From positions 62,001 through 126,000 of the forward strand of contig NZ_JAJUWT010000027.1 of NCBI RefSeq assembly GCF_021390395.1: a stretch of 64,000 nt of DNA, given 5' to 3'. A program made the translations under genes and the position numbers. The notes beneath the pieces are model-generated. The model saw only the letters and a program-made list of their open reading frames with translations, was not told the DNA's origin and ran no database searches. Below, one piece after another: positions 34,024-42,365 of the stretch. Position 1 is the stretch's first letter. Every line of letters begins with the position of its first letter. This DNA comes from Saccharothrix sp. S26. GTDB taxonomy: Bacteria; Actinomycetota; Actinomycetes; Mycobacteriales; Pseudonocardiaceae.

Positions 34024-35091
34024 TCACACCCGCGCCGCGCACGAGCGCAACGCCTCCAGCACCCGCGGCCAGGTGCAGGCGGTCGGTTCGGTGGTCCGGT
34101 TGTGCGCCGCGATCCGCAGGCGTTCCTCCCGGTCGTTCGCCAGGCGCGTGATCCCGGCCGCCAGGTCGTGCGTCAGCAGCCCTTCCACGCCGTCGCGCAC
34201 GAAGTCCGCCACGCCCGTACCGGGCCGCGCGATCACCGGCACCCCGGCCGTGCGCGCCTCCAACGCCGCCAGCCCGAACGCCTCCTGCGCCGCCGGGTTC
34301 ACGAACACGTCCGCCCCGGCCAGCAGGCGCGCCACCCCGTGGCGGTCCAGTCGTCCCGGCAGGTGCACCCACCCCAGGCCGTGCCGCTCGACGTACCGCC
34401 GCAGGACACCCATCTCCGGGCCCGCGCCGGCCAGCGTCGCCCGCAGCGGCACGTCCGCCGACACCGCCCGCAACGCCCGCAGCAACGACATCGGCTCCTT
34501 GCGCACCGCGAGCCGGCCCACCGACACCACGTGCACCGCGTCGTCCGGCCGCTGCGTCGGGATGCCGCGCCACGCCGACGGCACGATCCCGTTCGGCACC
34601 ACGCCCACCGGCAGCCCCGGTGCCACCGCGCGCACCCGGTCCGCCGCCGCACGGCTCACCGCGGCCACCGCCACCCCCGCCGTGCTCCACGCCGCCAGCC
34701 GGTCCAGCACCCGGTAGCACCGCTGCACCACCGGGTCCCACATGCTGTGCACCACGACCACCGCGGGCAGGCCCAGCCGCAACGCCGACCGCACCCCCGA
34801 CCAGGCGAACGGCGAGATCGCGCCGACGTGCACGTACACCACCGACGGCCACAGCGAGGCGAGCACCCGGTCGAGGTGCGTGCCGGCCCGCGGGTGCACG
34901 GGCAGGTCCCACGGCAGCTTCACCGCGATCCCGTGCACCGCGTACCCCTCGCCCGGGTCCGCGTTCCTGGTCGCGGTCACCACGTGCACGTCCTCACCGG
35001 AGCACGCCTGCTCCCGGGCCAGGCCGGCGACCTGCACCTCGATCCCGCCCAGGCGCGGCAGGAAGCAGTCGGTGACGTGGACGATGGTCAA
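34024..35091 (-). CDS. GT4-family glycosyltransferase
   Basis: 355 residues with a GT-B fold: N-terminal VTDCFLPRLGGIEVQVAGLA, the PNGI hinge segment, VGRLAVRKEP, and the E-x7-E nucleotide-sugar motif (QEAFGLAALEA). It uses an activated NDP-sugar with retention of configuration. I chose TTG at 35089-35091, which has GGGAG five bases upstream; a GTG two codons earlier has its purine run too close. It is divergent from a PIG-L deacetylase with only 49 bases between starts. A sugar transferase next to an N-acetyl deacetylase is reminiscent of MshA/MshB-type logic, but acceptor and product are unknown. Confidence 0.85.
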   Translation of the reverse strand: MTIVHVTDCFLPRLGGIEVQVAGLAREQACSGEDVHVVTATRNADPGEGYAVHGIAVKLPWDLPVHPRAGTHLDRVLASLWPSVVYVHVGAISPFAWSGVRSALRLGLPAVVVVHSMWDPVVQRCYRVLDRLAAWSTAGVAVAAVSRAAADRVRAVAPGLPVGVVPNGIVPSAWRGIPTQRPDDAVHVVSVGRLAVRKEPMSLLRALRAVSADVPLRATLAGAGPEMGVLRRYVERHGLGWVHLPGRLDRHGVARLLAGADVFVNPAAQEAFGLAALEARTAGVPVIARPGTGVADFVRDGVEGLLTHDLAAGITRLANDREERLRIAAHNRTTEPTACTWPRVLEALRSCAARV

Positions 35092-35140
35092 GTGCACTCC
35101 CGTCAAGCCGCCGAACGGACCAACTGACACTCTTGCACCC

Positions 35141-35878
35141 GTGAGCCGAACGTGCGTCTTCTTCCACGCCCACCCCGACGACGAAGCCCTGTTGACCGGC
35201 GGCACGATGGCGCGCCTGGCGCGGGAGGGCCACCGGGTCGTGCTCGTCGTCGCGACCGCCGGCGAACAGGGGCTCAGCTCGCGCCGGACCGACCTCGGGG
35301 CCGTCCGCACGCGGGAGGCGCACGCGTCGGCCCGCCTGCTGGGCTGCGCCCGGGTGGAGTTCCTCGGCTACCCCGACTCGGGCTTGGACGGGCGGCACGG
35401 CTTCGCCCGCGCCGACGTGGGCGAAGCCGCCGAACGGCTGGCCGAGCTGCTGCACGAGGAACGCGCCGACCTGCTCACCACCTACGACCCGCACGGTGGT
35501 TACGGTCACCCCGACCACGTGCAGGTGCACCGGGTGGGCACGCTGGCCGCCGAGCTCGCCGGCACACCGCGCGTGTGGGAGGCGACGGTCGACCGCACGT
35601 GGCTGCTGCGCGGCTTGCGGCTGGCCCGCCTCGTCCGCGAGTTCGACCTGGCCCCGTTCGAGCGCGCCTACACGGCCCGCGCCGAGATCACCCACTCGGT
35701 GGACGTCCGGCGGTACGCGCGGGCGAAGCGGCAGGCCATGGCGGCGCACGCGACCCAGACCACCGGCGGCACGTCGACCCGCACGCTCGCCGCGCTGCTC
35801 AAGCTGCCGCCGCCGCTGTTCCGGTTCATCCTGGGCACGGAGTGGTACGTGGAGCGCAAACGATTGCGAGCACGATGA
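35141..35878 (+). CDS. PIG-L/LmbE-family zinc deacetylase
   Basis: 245 residues. The zinc motifs AHPDDE (near residue 10) and GHPDH (near 125) are intact, so it should hydrolyse an N-acetyl group from an N-acetylglucosamine-type sugar, as MshB or GlcNAc-PI deacetylases do. The GTG at 35141 has no ribosome site within the expected distance, which suggests a leaderless or near-leaderless transcript. Its stop overlaps the ATG of the next membrane-protein gene (ATGA), so the two are one operon. Confidence 0.9.
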   Translation: MSRTCVFFHAHPDDEALLTGGTMARLAREGHRVVLVVATAGEQGLSSRRTDLGAVRTREAHASARLLGCARVEFLGYPDSGLDGRHGFARADVGEAAERLAELLHEERADLLTTYDPHGGYGHPDHVQVHRVGTLAAELAGTPRVWEATVDRTWLLRGLRLARLVREFDLAPFERAYTARAEITHSVDVRRYARAKRQAMAAHATQTTGGTSTRTLAALLKLPPPLFRFILGTEWYVERKRLRAR

Positions 35879-36813
35879 GGCCGTGGCTGCGCGTCACCGC
35901 GTCGCTGGCGTCACTGGGCCTGGCGGCGTGGCTGGTGCTCGCCCTGGTGCCGGCCGTGGGCGGCGTGGCGTGGGCGGCGGTGGGCGCACAACTGCGCGCC
36001 ATCGGACCGGGCACGGCGCTGTGGCTGACCGCGCTGTGGCTGACCGGGCTGTGGGCCTACACCTACGTGCTCACCGGCTCGCTGCCCGGCCTGCGCAACA
36101 CCCAGGCGTTCACCCTGAACGCGGCGGGCAGCGCGATCAGCAACGTGCTGCCGCTCGGCGGCGCGGCCGGGGTGGCGGTGACCGCGGTGATGGCGTCGAG
36201 CTGGGGTCACTCGGCGCGGGCGATCACCACGTCCGCCCTGGTCAGCGGCCTGTGGAACGCCGTGTCCCGGGCAGCGCTGCCGCTGCTCGCACTGGCCGTG
36301 CAAGGTGCGGTCGTCGTGGGCGACGGCGTGCTGGTCGCGGCGGGCGCGTCGGCGGCGGTGCTGCTGCTGACCGTGGCCGCGCTGCTGCGCCTGCGGTGGC
36401 TGTGCCGGGCCCTCGGCGGCCGGGCCGCGCGGTTCCTGCTGCGGCTGCGCCGGCAGACCGGCCGGGTCGTGCGGGACGGCTGGCGGCGGATGACCGCGGG
36501 GATGCTCGCCTACCTGCTGCTCCAAGGCGTGCTGCTGTGGTGCTGCCTGGCCGCGGCGGGCGTGCACCTGGCGCTCGGGCCGGCGGTGGCGGCGTTCGCG
36601 GTGAGCAGGCTGCTCACGCTCGCGGTGGTCACGCCCGGCGGCGTCGGCGTCACCGAGAACGGCACGATCGCGCTGCTGGTCGGCCTGGGCACGCCCGCCG
36701 CGCCGGCCGTGGCGGGCGTGCTCCTGTTCGCCTGCTTCACCTACCTGGCGGAGATCCCGCTGGGCGGCGCGGCCTGGCTCAGCTGGTCGGCGCGGCGCGC
36801 ACGTTCCGCGTGA
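35875..36813 (+). CDS. Multi-pass membrane protein of the lysylphosphatidylglycerol synthase TM / UPF0104 family
   Basis: 312 residues with about eight hydrophobic helices. Family motifs: SNVLPLGGAAGVAVTAVMA in the middle and SRLLTLAVVTPGGVGVTENG toward the C-terminus. Such proteins resemble the flippase half of MprF and often move or modify lipid-linked compounds. It is coupled to the PIG-L gene by an ATGA overlap. With the divergent GT4 it may handle a glycolipid. Its last 35 bases overlap the 3' end of truA on the other strand. Confidence 0.82.
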   Translation: MRPWLRVTASLASLGLAAWLVLALVPAVGGVAWAAVGAQLRAIGPGTALWLTALWLTGLWAYTYVLTGSLPGLRNTQAFTLNAAGSAISNVLPLGGAAGVAVTAVMASSWGHSARAITTSALVSGLWNAVSRAALPLLALAVQGAVVVGDGVLVAAGASAAVLLLTVAALLRLRWLCRALGGRAARFLLRLRRQTGRVVRDGWRRMTAGMLAYLLLQGVLLWCCLAAAGVHLALGPAVAAFAVSRLLTLAVVTPGGVGVTENGTIALLVGLGTPAAPAVAGVLLFACFTYLAEIPLGGAAWLSWSARRARSA

Positions 36814-37570
36814 CGGCGGCCCGCGCGGCCAGCTCGTCGTCGGCCGGGTAGTCGACCCGGACCAGCGACAACCCGTGCGGCGGCGCGACGGTGACCTCGC
36901 TGGACCGCGCGGTCAGCGACAGCAGCGACGCGGGCCAGCCCACCGGCTTGCGCCCCTCGCCCACGGCCAGCAGCGCGCCGACCAGGCTGCGCACCATCGA
37001 GTGGCAGAACGCGTCGGCGGACACGTGCGCGGTCAGCACGTCCCCGTCGCGCACCCACTCCAGGCGTTGCAGCTCGCGGATCGTGGTCGCGCCCTCGCGC
37101 CGCTTGCAGAACGCGCAGAAGTCCCGTTCGCCCAACAACAGCCGCGAGGCCGCGTTCAACGCGTCCAGGTCCAGCGGGCGCGGCCAGGCCAGCGTGTCCA
37201 GCCGCCGCAGCGGGTGCGCCCCGAACGCGGCGTCGGTGACCCGGTACTCGTAGTGGCGGCGCAACGCGGCGAACCGCGCGTCGAACTCGGCGGGCACCAC
37301 CCGCGCCGAGAACACCCGCACGTCGGCCGGCAGCGCGCGGGCCAGCCGCCTGGGCAGCCCGGCCACGTCGACCGCGGCCGGCAGGTCGACGTGCGCCACC
37401 TGCCCGGACGCGTGCACGCCCGCGTCCGTGCGACCCGCCACGGTGAGCTGCACGTCCTCGCGCAGCACCGTCGACAGGGTGTCCTCCAGGACGCCGCACA
37501 CCGTGCGGCGGTCGGGCTGCCGCGCCCACCCGGAGAACTCCGTGCCGTCGTAGGCCAGGTCCAGTCGCAC
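36779..37570 (-). CDS. truA: tRNA pseudouridine(38-40) synthase TruA
   Basis: 263 residues. N-terminal RLDLAYDGTEFSGWARQP and the catalytic GRTDAGVHA loop with nucleophile D49 identify TruA, which modifies positions 38-40 of the tRNA anticodon arm. The GTG at 37568-37570 is at the end of the ribosomal operon, after rplQ, as in M. tuberculosis. A strong hairpin (37575-37611) ends only four bases before this start, leaving no room for a normal ribosome site, so truA is either leaderless or poorly translated from the upstream transcript. Confidence 0.95.
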   Translation of the reverse strand: MRLDLAYDGTEFSGWARQPDRRTVCGVLEDTLSTVLREDVQLTVAGRTDAGVHASGQVAHVDLPAAVDVAGLPRRLARALPADVRVFSARVVPAEFDARFAALRRHYEYRVTDAAFGAHPLRRLDTLAWPRPLDLDALNAASRLLLGERDFCAFCKRREGATTIRELQRLEWVRDGDVLTAHVSADAFCHSMVRSLVGALLAVGEGRKPVGWPASLLSLTARSSEVTVAPPHGLSLVRVDYPADDELAARAAVTRNVRAAPTS

Positions 37571-37574
37571 ACGA

Positions 37575-37611
37575 ACGAGCCCGTCGTCCCCAGCGGGAAC
37601 GACGGGCTCGT
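37575..37611 (-). terminator. Hairpin between rplQ and truA
   Basis: Perfect 13 bp arms (37575-37587, 37599-37611) with an 11-base loop, starting about 20 bases after the rplQ stop and finishing just before the truA GTG. It is probably the terminator of the infA-rplQ operon, or a structure that limits truA expression. There is no T-run. Confidence 0.6.
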
Positions 37612-37629
37612 CGGTGAAGATCGCGTCCG

Positions 37630-38211
37630 TCAGGACTCGTCCTTCTTGTCCTCGGCCTTCGGGGCCTCGGCGGAGGCGTCGTCGGCGCCCTCGGCGGGCT
37701 CCTCCGACGCGTCCTTCGTGGCGGACTCGGGCGCCTCGGCGTCCTGGTCCTGCACGTCCTCGGACTTGGTCTCCTCGGCCTCGACCGCCTTGGGGGCGGC
37801 CTGGTCCTTGGCGAACTTCGTCTTGCGGGCGCGCTCCGCCTCGGAGGTGACGGTGGACTCCGCGACCAGCTCGATCACGGCCATGGGGGCGTTGTCGCCC
37901 TTGCGCGGCAGCGTCTTGGTGATGCGGGTGTAGCCACCGGGGCGGTCGGCGAACTGCGGGCCGATCTCGGCGAACAGCTTGTGCACGATGTCCTTGTCGC
38001 GGATCACCTTGAGGATCTCGCGACGGTTGTGCAGGTCACCGACCTTCGCCTTGCTGATCAGCTTCTCGGCGTACGGGCGCAGCCGCTTCGCCTTGGCCTC
38101 GGTGGTCGTGATCCGACCGTGGGTGAACAGGGACGTGGCCAGGTTGGCCAGCATCAGCCGCTCGTGGGCCGGCGAGCCCCCGAGACGGGGTCCCTTGGTG
38201 GGGGTGGGCAT
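37630..38211 (-). CDS. rplQ: 50S ribosomal protein L17 with acidic C-terminal extension
   Basis: 193 residues. Residues 1-118 are a complete L17 (MPTPTKGPRLGGSPAHERLMLANLA to the KGDNAPMAVIEL strand). The remaining ~70 residues are Glu/Asp/Ala/Ser-rich, ending KAEDKKDES, and are absent from L17 of most bacteria. It is the last ribosomal gene of the infA-rpoA operon and lies 58 bases after rpoA. Confidence 0.97.
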   Translation of the reverse strand: MPTPTKGPRLGGSPAHERLMLANLATSLFTHGRITTTEAKAKRLRPYAEKLISKAKVGDLHNRREILKVIRDKDIVHKLFAEIGPQFADRPGGYTRITKTLPRKGDNAPMAVIELVAESTVTSEAERARKTKFAKDQAAPKAVEAEETKSEDVQDQDAEAPESATKDASEEPAEGADDASAEAPKAEDKKDES

Positions 38212-38269
38212 CGAATTGCTCCTCGGATTTCTTTCTGATCCTCTGCTCCGGCCCGGCCGCTAAGCGACC

Positions 38270-39322
38270 TCAGAGCTGCTCGGTCTCCGCGTAGTCCTGG
38301 CCGTCGTCGTGGGAGTCCACGACGGTGTCCGTGCCCCAGCCTTCGGCCGGGTAGTCGGACGCGGCGGCCGACGGGTCGAACCCAGGAGGGCTGTCCTTCA
38401 GCGCGAGGCCGAGGCCGACGAGCTTCATCTTGACCTCGTCGATCGACTTGGCGCCGAAGTTGCGGATGTCCAGCAGGTCCGCCTCGCTGCGCGAGACCAG
38501 CTCGCCCACGGTGTGGATGCCCTCGCGCTTGAGGCAGTTGTAGGACCGGACGGTGAGGTCCAGGTCCTCGATCGGCATCGCGAACGCCGCGATGGTGTCC
38601 GCCTCGGCGGGCGAGGGGCCGATCTCGATGCCCTCGGCGTCGACGTTCAGCTCGCGAGCGAGGCCGAACAGCTCGACCAGCGTCTTGCCCGCGGACGCGA
38701 CGGCGTCGCGGGGCGTGATGGACGGCTTGGTCTCGACGTCGAGGATCAGCTTGTCGAAGTCGGTCCGCTGCTCGACACGGGTGGCCTCGACCTTGTAGGT
38801 CACCTTCATGACGGGCGAGTAGATCGAGTCGACCGGAATGCGGCCGATCTCGGCGCCGGCCTGCTTGTTCTGCACGGCGGGGACGTAGCCGCGACCGCGC
38901 TCGACCACGAGCTCGATCTCCAGCTTGCCCTTGCCGTTCAGGGTGGCGATGTGCAGGTCGGGGTTGTGCACGGTGACACCGGCCGGGGGCACGATGTCGC
39001 CGGCGGTCACCGCACCCGGCCCCTGCTTGCGCAGGTACATGGTCACCGGCTCGTCCTCCTCGGAGCTGACGACCAGCTCCTTGAGGTTGAGGATGATGTC
39101 GGTGACGTCTTCCTTCACACCGGGGACGGTCGTGAACTCGTGCAGCACGCCGTCGATGCGGATGCTGGTCACGGCCGCGCCGGGGATGGACGACAGCAGG
39201 GTGCGGCGAATCGAGTTGCCGAGGGTGTAGCCGAAGCCCGGCTCCAGCGGCTCGATGACGAACCGGGAACGGGTCTCGTTGACCGCTTCCTCGCTGAGCG
39301 AGGGGCGCTGGGAAATCAGCAC
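38270..39322 (-). CDS. rpoA: RNA polymerase alpha subunit
   Basis: 350 residues. The N-terminal dimerisation domain contains EPLEPGFGYTLGNSIRRTLLSSIPGAAV; after a short linker the C-terminal domain holds the NCLKREGIHTVGEL and LLDIRNFGAKSIDEVK helices that contact activators and UP elements. The ~35 residues after the C-terminal domain are acidic. GTG start at 39320-39322. It follows rpsD by about 145 bases, the usual order rpsD-rpoA-rplQ. Confidence 0.98.
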   Translation of the reverse strand: MLISQRPSLSEEAVNETRSRFVIEPLEPGFGYTLGNSIRRTLLSSIPGAAVTSIRIDGVLHEFTTVPGVKEDVTDIILNLKELVVSSEEDEPVTMYLRKQGPGAVTAGDIVPPAGVTVHNPDLHIATLNGKGKLEIELVVERGRGYVPAVQNKQAGAEIGRIPVDSIYSPVMKVTYKVEATRVEQRTDFDKLILDVETKPSITPRDAVASAGKTLVELFGLARELNVDAEGIEIGPSPAEADTIAAFAMPIEDLDLTVRSYNCLKREGIHTVGELVSRSEADLLDIRNFGAKSIDEVKMKLVGLGLALKDSPPGFDPSAAASDYPAEGWGTDTVVDSHDDGQDYAETEQL

Positions 39323-39467
39323 TGGGTTCTTCCTCTCTGACCCCGACGCCCGCTATTTGACGTCGTGGGAACCGGTCGCGGAGACCGGCAAACGCATGCG
39401 GCACACCATTCCGTGCCGCCGCGGGACCCGACTGGTGGGACGGCACGGGGCCGTCCCACCAGGAGGA

Positions 39468-40073
39468 TCACTTCGAGTAGAGCTCGACGATGAGCTGCTC
39501 GGTGACGGGCGTGTCGATCTGCGCCCGCTCCGGCAGCTGGTGGACCAGGATGCGCAGGTTGGACTGCACGACCTGGAGCCACGCCGGGATCGGCCGGTCG
39601 CCGAAGGAAGCGCGCGCGGCCTCGAAGGGCAGCGTGGGCAGCGACTTCGGCTTCACGTCGATGATGTCGAACTTCGACACCCGGAAGCTCGGGATGTTCA
39701 CCTTGTGGCCGTTCACGATGAAGTGACCGTGGCTGACCAACTGGCGGGCCTGACGGCGGGTGCGCGCGAGACCCGCGCGGTACACCACGTTGTCGAGCCG
39801 GGACTCCAGGATCTGCAGCAGGTTCTCACCGGTCTTGCCGGGGCGGCGAACCGCTTCCTCGTAGTAGCGCCGGAACTGCTTCTCCAGGACGCCGTACGTG
39901 TAGCGGGCCTTCTGCTTCTCCTGCAACTGCAGCAGGTACTCGGACTCCTTGATCCGACCGCGGCCGTGCTGGCCGGGCGGGTAAGGACGACGCTCGAACG
40001 CCTGGTCCCCGCCGACGAGGTCGACCTTGAGACGGCGCGAGATGCGAGTGGCCGGTCCGGTATAGCGAGCCAT
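39468..40073 (-). CDS. rpsD: 30S ribosomal protein S4
   Basis: 201 residues beginning MARYTGPATRISRRLKVDL, with the S4 RNA-binding domain (SRLDNVVYRAGLARTRRQARQLVSHGHF). It lacks the N-terminal Cys zinc motif, so it is the zinc-free form of S4. S4 nucleates 16S rRNA folding. It lies 23 bases after rpsK. The 145-base gap to rpoA holds a low, G-rich spacer with no clear promoter. Confidence 0.98.
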   Translation of the reverse strand: MARYTGPATRISRRLKVDLVGGDQAFERRPYPPGQHGRGRIKESEYLLQLQEKQKARYTYGVLEKQFRRYYEEAVRRPGKTGENLLQILESRLDNVVYRAGLARTRRQARQLVSHGHFIVNGHKVNIPSFRVSKFDIIDVKPKSLPTLPFEAARASFGDRPIPAWLQVVQSNLRILVHQLPERAQIDTPVTEQLIVELYSK

Positions 40074-40096
40074 GTTGTCTTACTCCTCCCCGTGCC

Positions 40097-40504
40097 TCAG
40101 ACCCGGCGCCGCTTGGGCGGGCGGCAGCCGTTGTGGGGCTGCGGGGTCACGTCCTGGATGGTGCCGACCTCGAGACCGGCGGCCTGCAGCGAACGGATCG
40201 CGGTCTCACGGCCGGAGCCGGGACCCTTCACGAACACGTCCACCTTGCGCATGCCGTGCTCGGCGGCCTTGCGGGCGGCGTTCTCGGCGGCCATCTGCGC
40301 GGCGAACGGCGTGGACTTGCGGGAGCCCTTGAAGCCGACGTGGCCGGCGGACGCCCAGCTGATCACGTTGCCCAGCGGGTCCGTGATGGACACGATGGTG
40401 TTGTTGAACGTGCTCTTGATGTGCGCCTGGCCGTGCGAGACGTTCTTCTTTTCCTTGCGCCGGACCTTCTTGACCCCGGCGCCCGTGCGGGACTTGGGTG
40501 GCAT
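40097..40504 (-). CDS. rpsK: 30S ribosomal protein S11
   Basis: 135 residues. Core signatures AHIKSTFNNTIVSITD and the C-terminal PHNGCRPPKRRRV that binds the 690 loop of 16S rRNA near the mRNA exit. Lies 34 bases after rpsM and 23 before rpsD. Confidence 0.98.
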   Translation of the reverse strand: MPPKSRTGAGVKKVRRKEKKNVSHGQAHIKSTFNNTIVSITDPLGNVISWASAGHVGFKGSRKSTPFAAQMAAENAARKAAEHGMRKVDVFVKGPGSGRETAIRSLQAAGLEVGTIQDVTPQPHNGCRPPKRRRV

Positions 40505-40538
40505 TTCTGGGTGAACTCCTACTTGCTAGACGCGAGGT

Positions 40539-40919
40539 TTACTTCTTGCCGGCCTTCTTCTTGCCCGCCACGGTCTTCTTCGGACCCTTGCGGGTGCGCG
40601 CGTTCGTCTTGGTGCGCTGCCCGCGGACGGGCAGGTTGCGACGGTGGCGCAGCCCCTGGTAGGTGCCGATTTCCATCTTGCGGCGGATGTCGGCCTGAAC
40701 CTCGCGGCGGAGGTCACCCTCGACCTTGAAGTTGTTCTCGATGTAGTCCCGCAGCTTCGCCAGGTCGGTGTCGCCGAGGTCCTTGACCCGCAGGTCGGGG
40801 GACAGCTCGGTGGCGGTCAGCACTTCCTTGGACCGCGTGCGCCCGATGCCGAAGATGTAGGTCAGCGCGATCTCCAACCGCTTCTCGCGGGGGAGGTCGA
40901 CGCCAGCGAGTCGTGCCAT
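40539..40919 (-). CDS. rpsM: 30S ribosomal protein S13
   Basis: 126 residues starting MARLAGVDLPREKRLEIALTY and containing GLRHRRNLPVRGQRTKTNARTRKG, followed by a very basic C-terminal tail that reaches tRNA and the head of the small subunit. It lies 216 bases after rpmJ; that spacer (40920-41135) shows no additional gene. Confidence 0.98.
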   Translation of the reverse strand: MARLAGVDLPREKRLEIALTYIFGIGRTRSKEVLTATELSPDLRVKDLGDTDLAKLRDYIENNFKVEGDLRREVQADIRRKMEIGTYQGLRHRRNLPVRGQRTKTNARTRKGPKKTVAGKKKAGKK

Positions 40920-41135
40920 ACGGCGCTTGCTCCTAACAGTGGTGTCGCTCCAGGTCTGCTCCTCGCCCGATCCCGGGACTGACTCGCTGCGTCAGTCCGA
41001 TCGCTCTCACGACCGGTGTCCCGGCCCCGGCCTGGAGTCCGGGGGTGTGCCGCACGTGGTGCGTGCGACAGGTGCGAAGAGGCTTACTCGGTGTCGCGTC
41101 CGGTGAAGACTCGACTCGTGCTGGTCGTGCTCCGC

Positions 41136-41249
41136 TCAGCCCTGGCGCTGCTTGTGGCGCAGGTTCTCGCAGATCACCATGACCCGGCCGTGACGGCGGA
41201 TCACCTTGCACTTGTCGCAGATCTTCTTGACGCTCGGCTGGACCTTCAC
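41136..41249 (-). CDS. rpmJ: 50S ribosomal protein L36 (zinc-binding form)
   Basis: 37 residues, MKVQPSVKKICDKCKVIRR followed by HGRVMVICENLRHKQRQG. The CxxC pair (C11, C14) with C27 and H32 forms the zinc knuckle, so this is the Zn form of L36. Start is GTG at 41247-41249 with AGGAG upstream. It is missed by long-ORF tracks because of its size. It lies between infA and rpsM, the universal order. Confidence 0.97.
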   Translation of the reverse strand: MKVQPSVKKICDKCKVIRRHGRVMVICENLRHKQRQG

Positions 41250-41302
41250 GCCTGAGCTTCTCCTGCGTCAGCCGACGCGCCCGTGCTGGGGCGCGCCGGA
41301 GG

Positions 41303-41524
41303 TCACTTGTAGCGGTAGACGATGCGCCCGCGGGACAGGTCGTAGGGCGAGAGCTCCACGACAACCCGGTCCTCAGGGAGGATGCGGATGTAGTGCTGAC
41401 GCATCTTGCCGCTGATGTGTGCCAGGACCTTGTGACCGTTCTCCAACTCGACGCGGAACATCGCGTTGGGGAGCGGCTCGACTACGCGGCCCTCGACCTC
41501 AATGGCCCCGTCCTTCTTGCCCAT
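41303..41524 (-). CDS. infA: Translation initiation factor IF-1
   Basis: 73 residues, an OB-fold protein beginning MGKKDGAIEVEGRVVEPLPNA and ending SPYDLSRGRIVYRYK; it binds the A site during initiation. First gene of the infA-rpmJ-rpsM-rpsK-rpsD-rpoA-rplQ operon, about 150 bases downstream of the promoter at 41674-41702. Confidence 0.98.
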   Translation of the reverse strand: MGKKDGAIEVEGRVVEPLPNAMFRVELENGHKVLAHISGKMRQHYIRILPEDRVVVELSPYDLSRGRIVYRYK

Positions 41525-41673
41525 GTCCTCCGCGTTTCGTGACGGTGGGTGTTACTTCCGGAGTGCGGGCACGCGGCACCCCGACTCCTCCAGGCCCTTG
41601 CGAACCCTTGCCAGCCGGCGGGGACAGATCCCCGGGCATGACGGAACCGGCGCGACGTATGCGCCACCGCTCC

Positions 41674-41702
41674 ATACTACGCGGGCCGGCTCGAACCCCC
41701 AA
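41674..41702 (-). promoter_or_regulatory. Putative promoter of the infA operon
   Basis: On the minus strand, -10 TAGTAT (41674-41679) is preceded after 17 bases by TTGGGG (41697-41702). The -10 is good, the -35 only partial. The predicted leader before infA is about 140 bases. Confidence 0.5.
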
Positions 41703-41763
41703 ATCGAGCCGGCAGGAGGACGGCCCAGGGCCCGGCGACCCAGAGCCACCAGGGGTGGAGGAC

Positions 41764-42063
41764 CTAGCCGAGGGAGAGGCCGATGATGCCCCAAAGGAGG
41801 AAGTTGATCACAGTCGCCAAGAACAAGGCCCAGGTCAACGCCCTCGCCAACGTCCCGGACCGCCTCCCGACCGCCACGGGCGCATCCCGGGGCAGGTCCG
41901 CCGTCAGGGCGCTGAGCTCGGCCTACGTGCGCGCCCGGCGGACCGCACGACTCCGCTCGTCGTACTCGGCCAGGGTCGACCCGCCCTCGGCGTGGGCCCG
42001 GCCCGACTCCTGCGCGACCAACGCCCGATCGTTGTCAGCCGCACGGGTGAAGGAATCGCGCAC
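41764..42063 (-). pseudogene. DUF1707 membrane protein interrupted by an amber codon
   Basis: From the GTG at 42061-42063 (GGGGAGG upstream) the frame reads VRDSFTRAADNDRALVAQ, then RAHAEGGSTLAEYDERS, typical DUF1707. Codon 47 (41923-41925) is TAG, in the position where the family has Tyr in ARTYAEL. Beyond it the same frame continues AELSALTADLPRDA and one membrane helix (ALTWALFLATVINFLLW) to a TAG at 41764. One base change (TAC to TAG) explains the break. It could be a young pseudogene, a sequencing error or a read-through gene. Confidence 0.75.
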
Positions 42064-42091
42064 GTCACACCTCCCCGCGACTGTAACAGCG

Positions 42092-42250
42092 TTACCGTGG
42101 CGGCCTGACGCTCAACCAGACCACCACCCGCGCGTCGAACTCGGCGAGGTCGAGGCCGCCCTCCGCGTGCGCGCGGTGCGGCCACTGCCGGACCAGTTCA
42201 CGTTCGGCGTCGGAGGCCCTCACGTCCTCGGGCCGCACAGGCTGCGTCAC
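42092..42250 (-). pseudogene. Truncated second DUF1707 gene
   Basis: 52 codons from a GTG at 42248-42250 encode VTQPVRPEDVRASDAERELVRQ and RAHAEGGLDLAEFDARVV, the DUF1707 core. One residue is missing around ELV-RQ and the sequence is altered to WPH where the family has a Leu-rich helix. The frame then ends at WLSVRPPR without the linker or membrane helix. It lies head-to-tail upstream of the amber-interrupted copy. The 115 bases between it and map hold nothing recognisable. Confidence 0.65.
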
Positions 42251-42365
42251 CGCCGCCACCGACCACCGACCAGGGGGCCGACCCCCGCTTCCGAGCCTCG
42301 GAACGGCCCGCATCACCGGGCCGGCGGAGTCGAACTGCTGACCTGCACGTCCGGCGAGGACCGTC

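Noticed and set aside
35095..35097. GTG as start of the GT4 gene
   Set aside because: Its purine run is directly adjacent to the codon; the TTG two codons later has GGGAG at the right distance. The difference is only two residues and remains uncertain.
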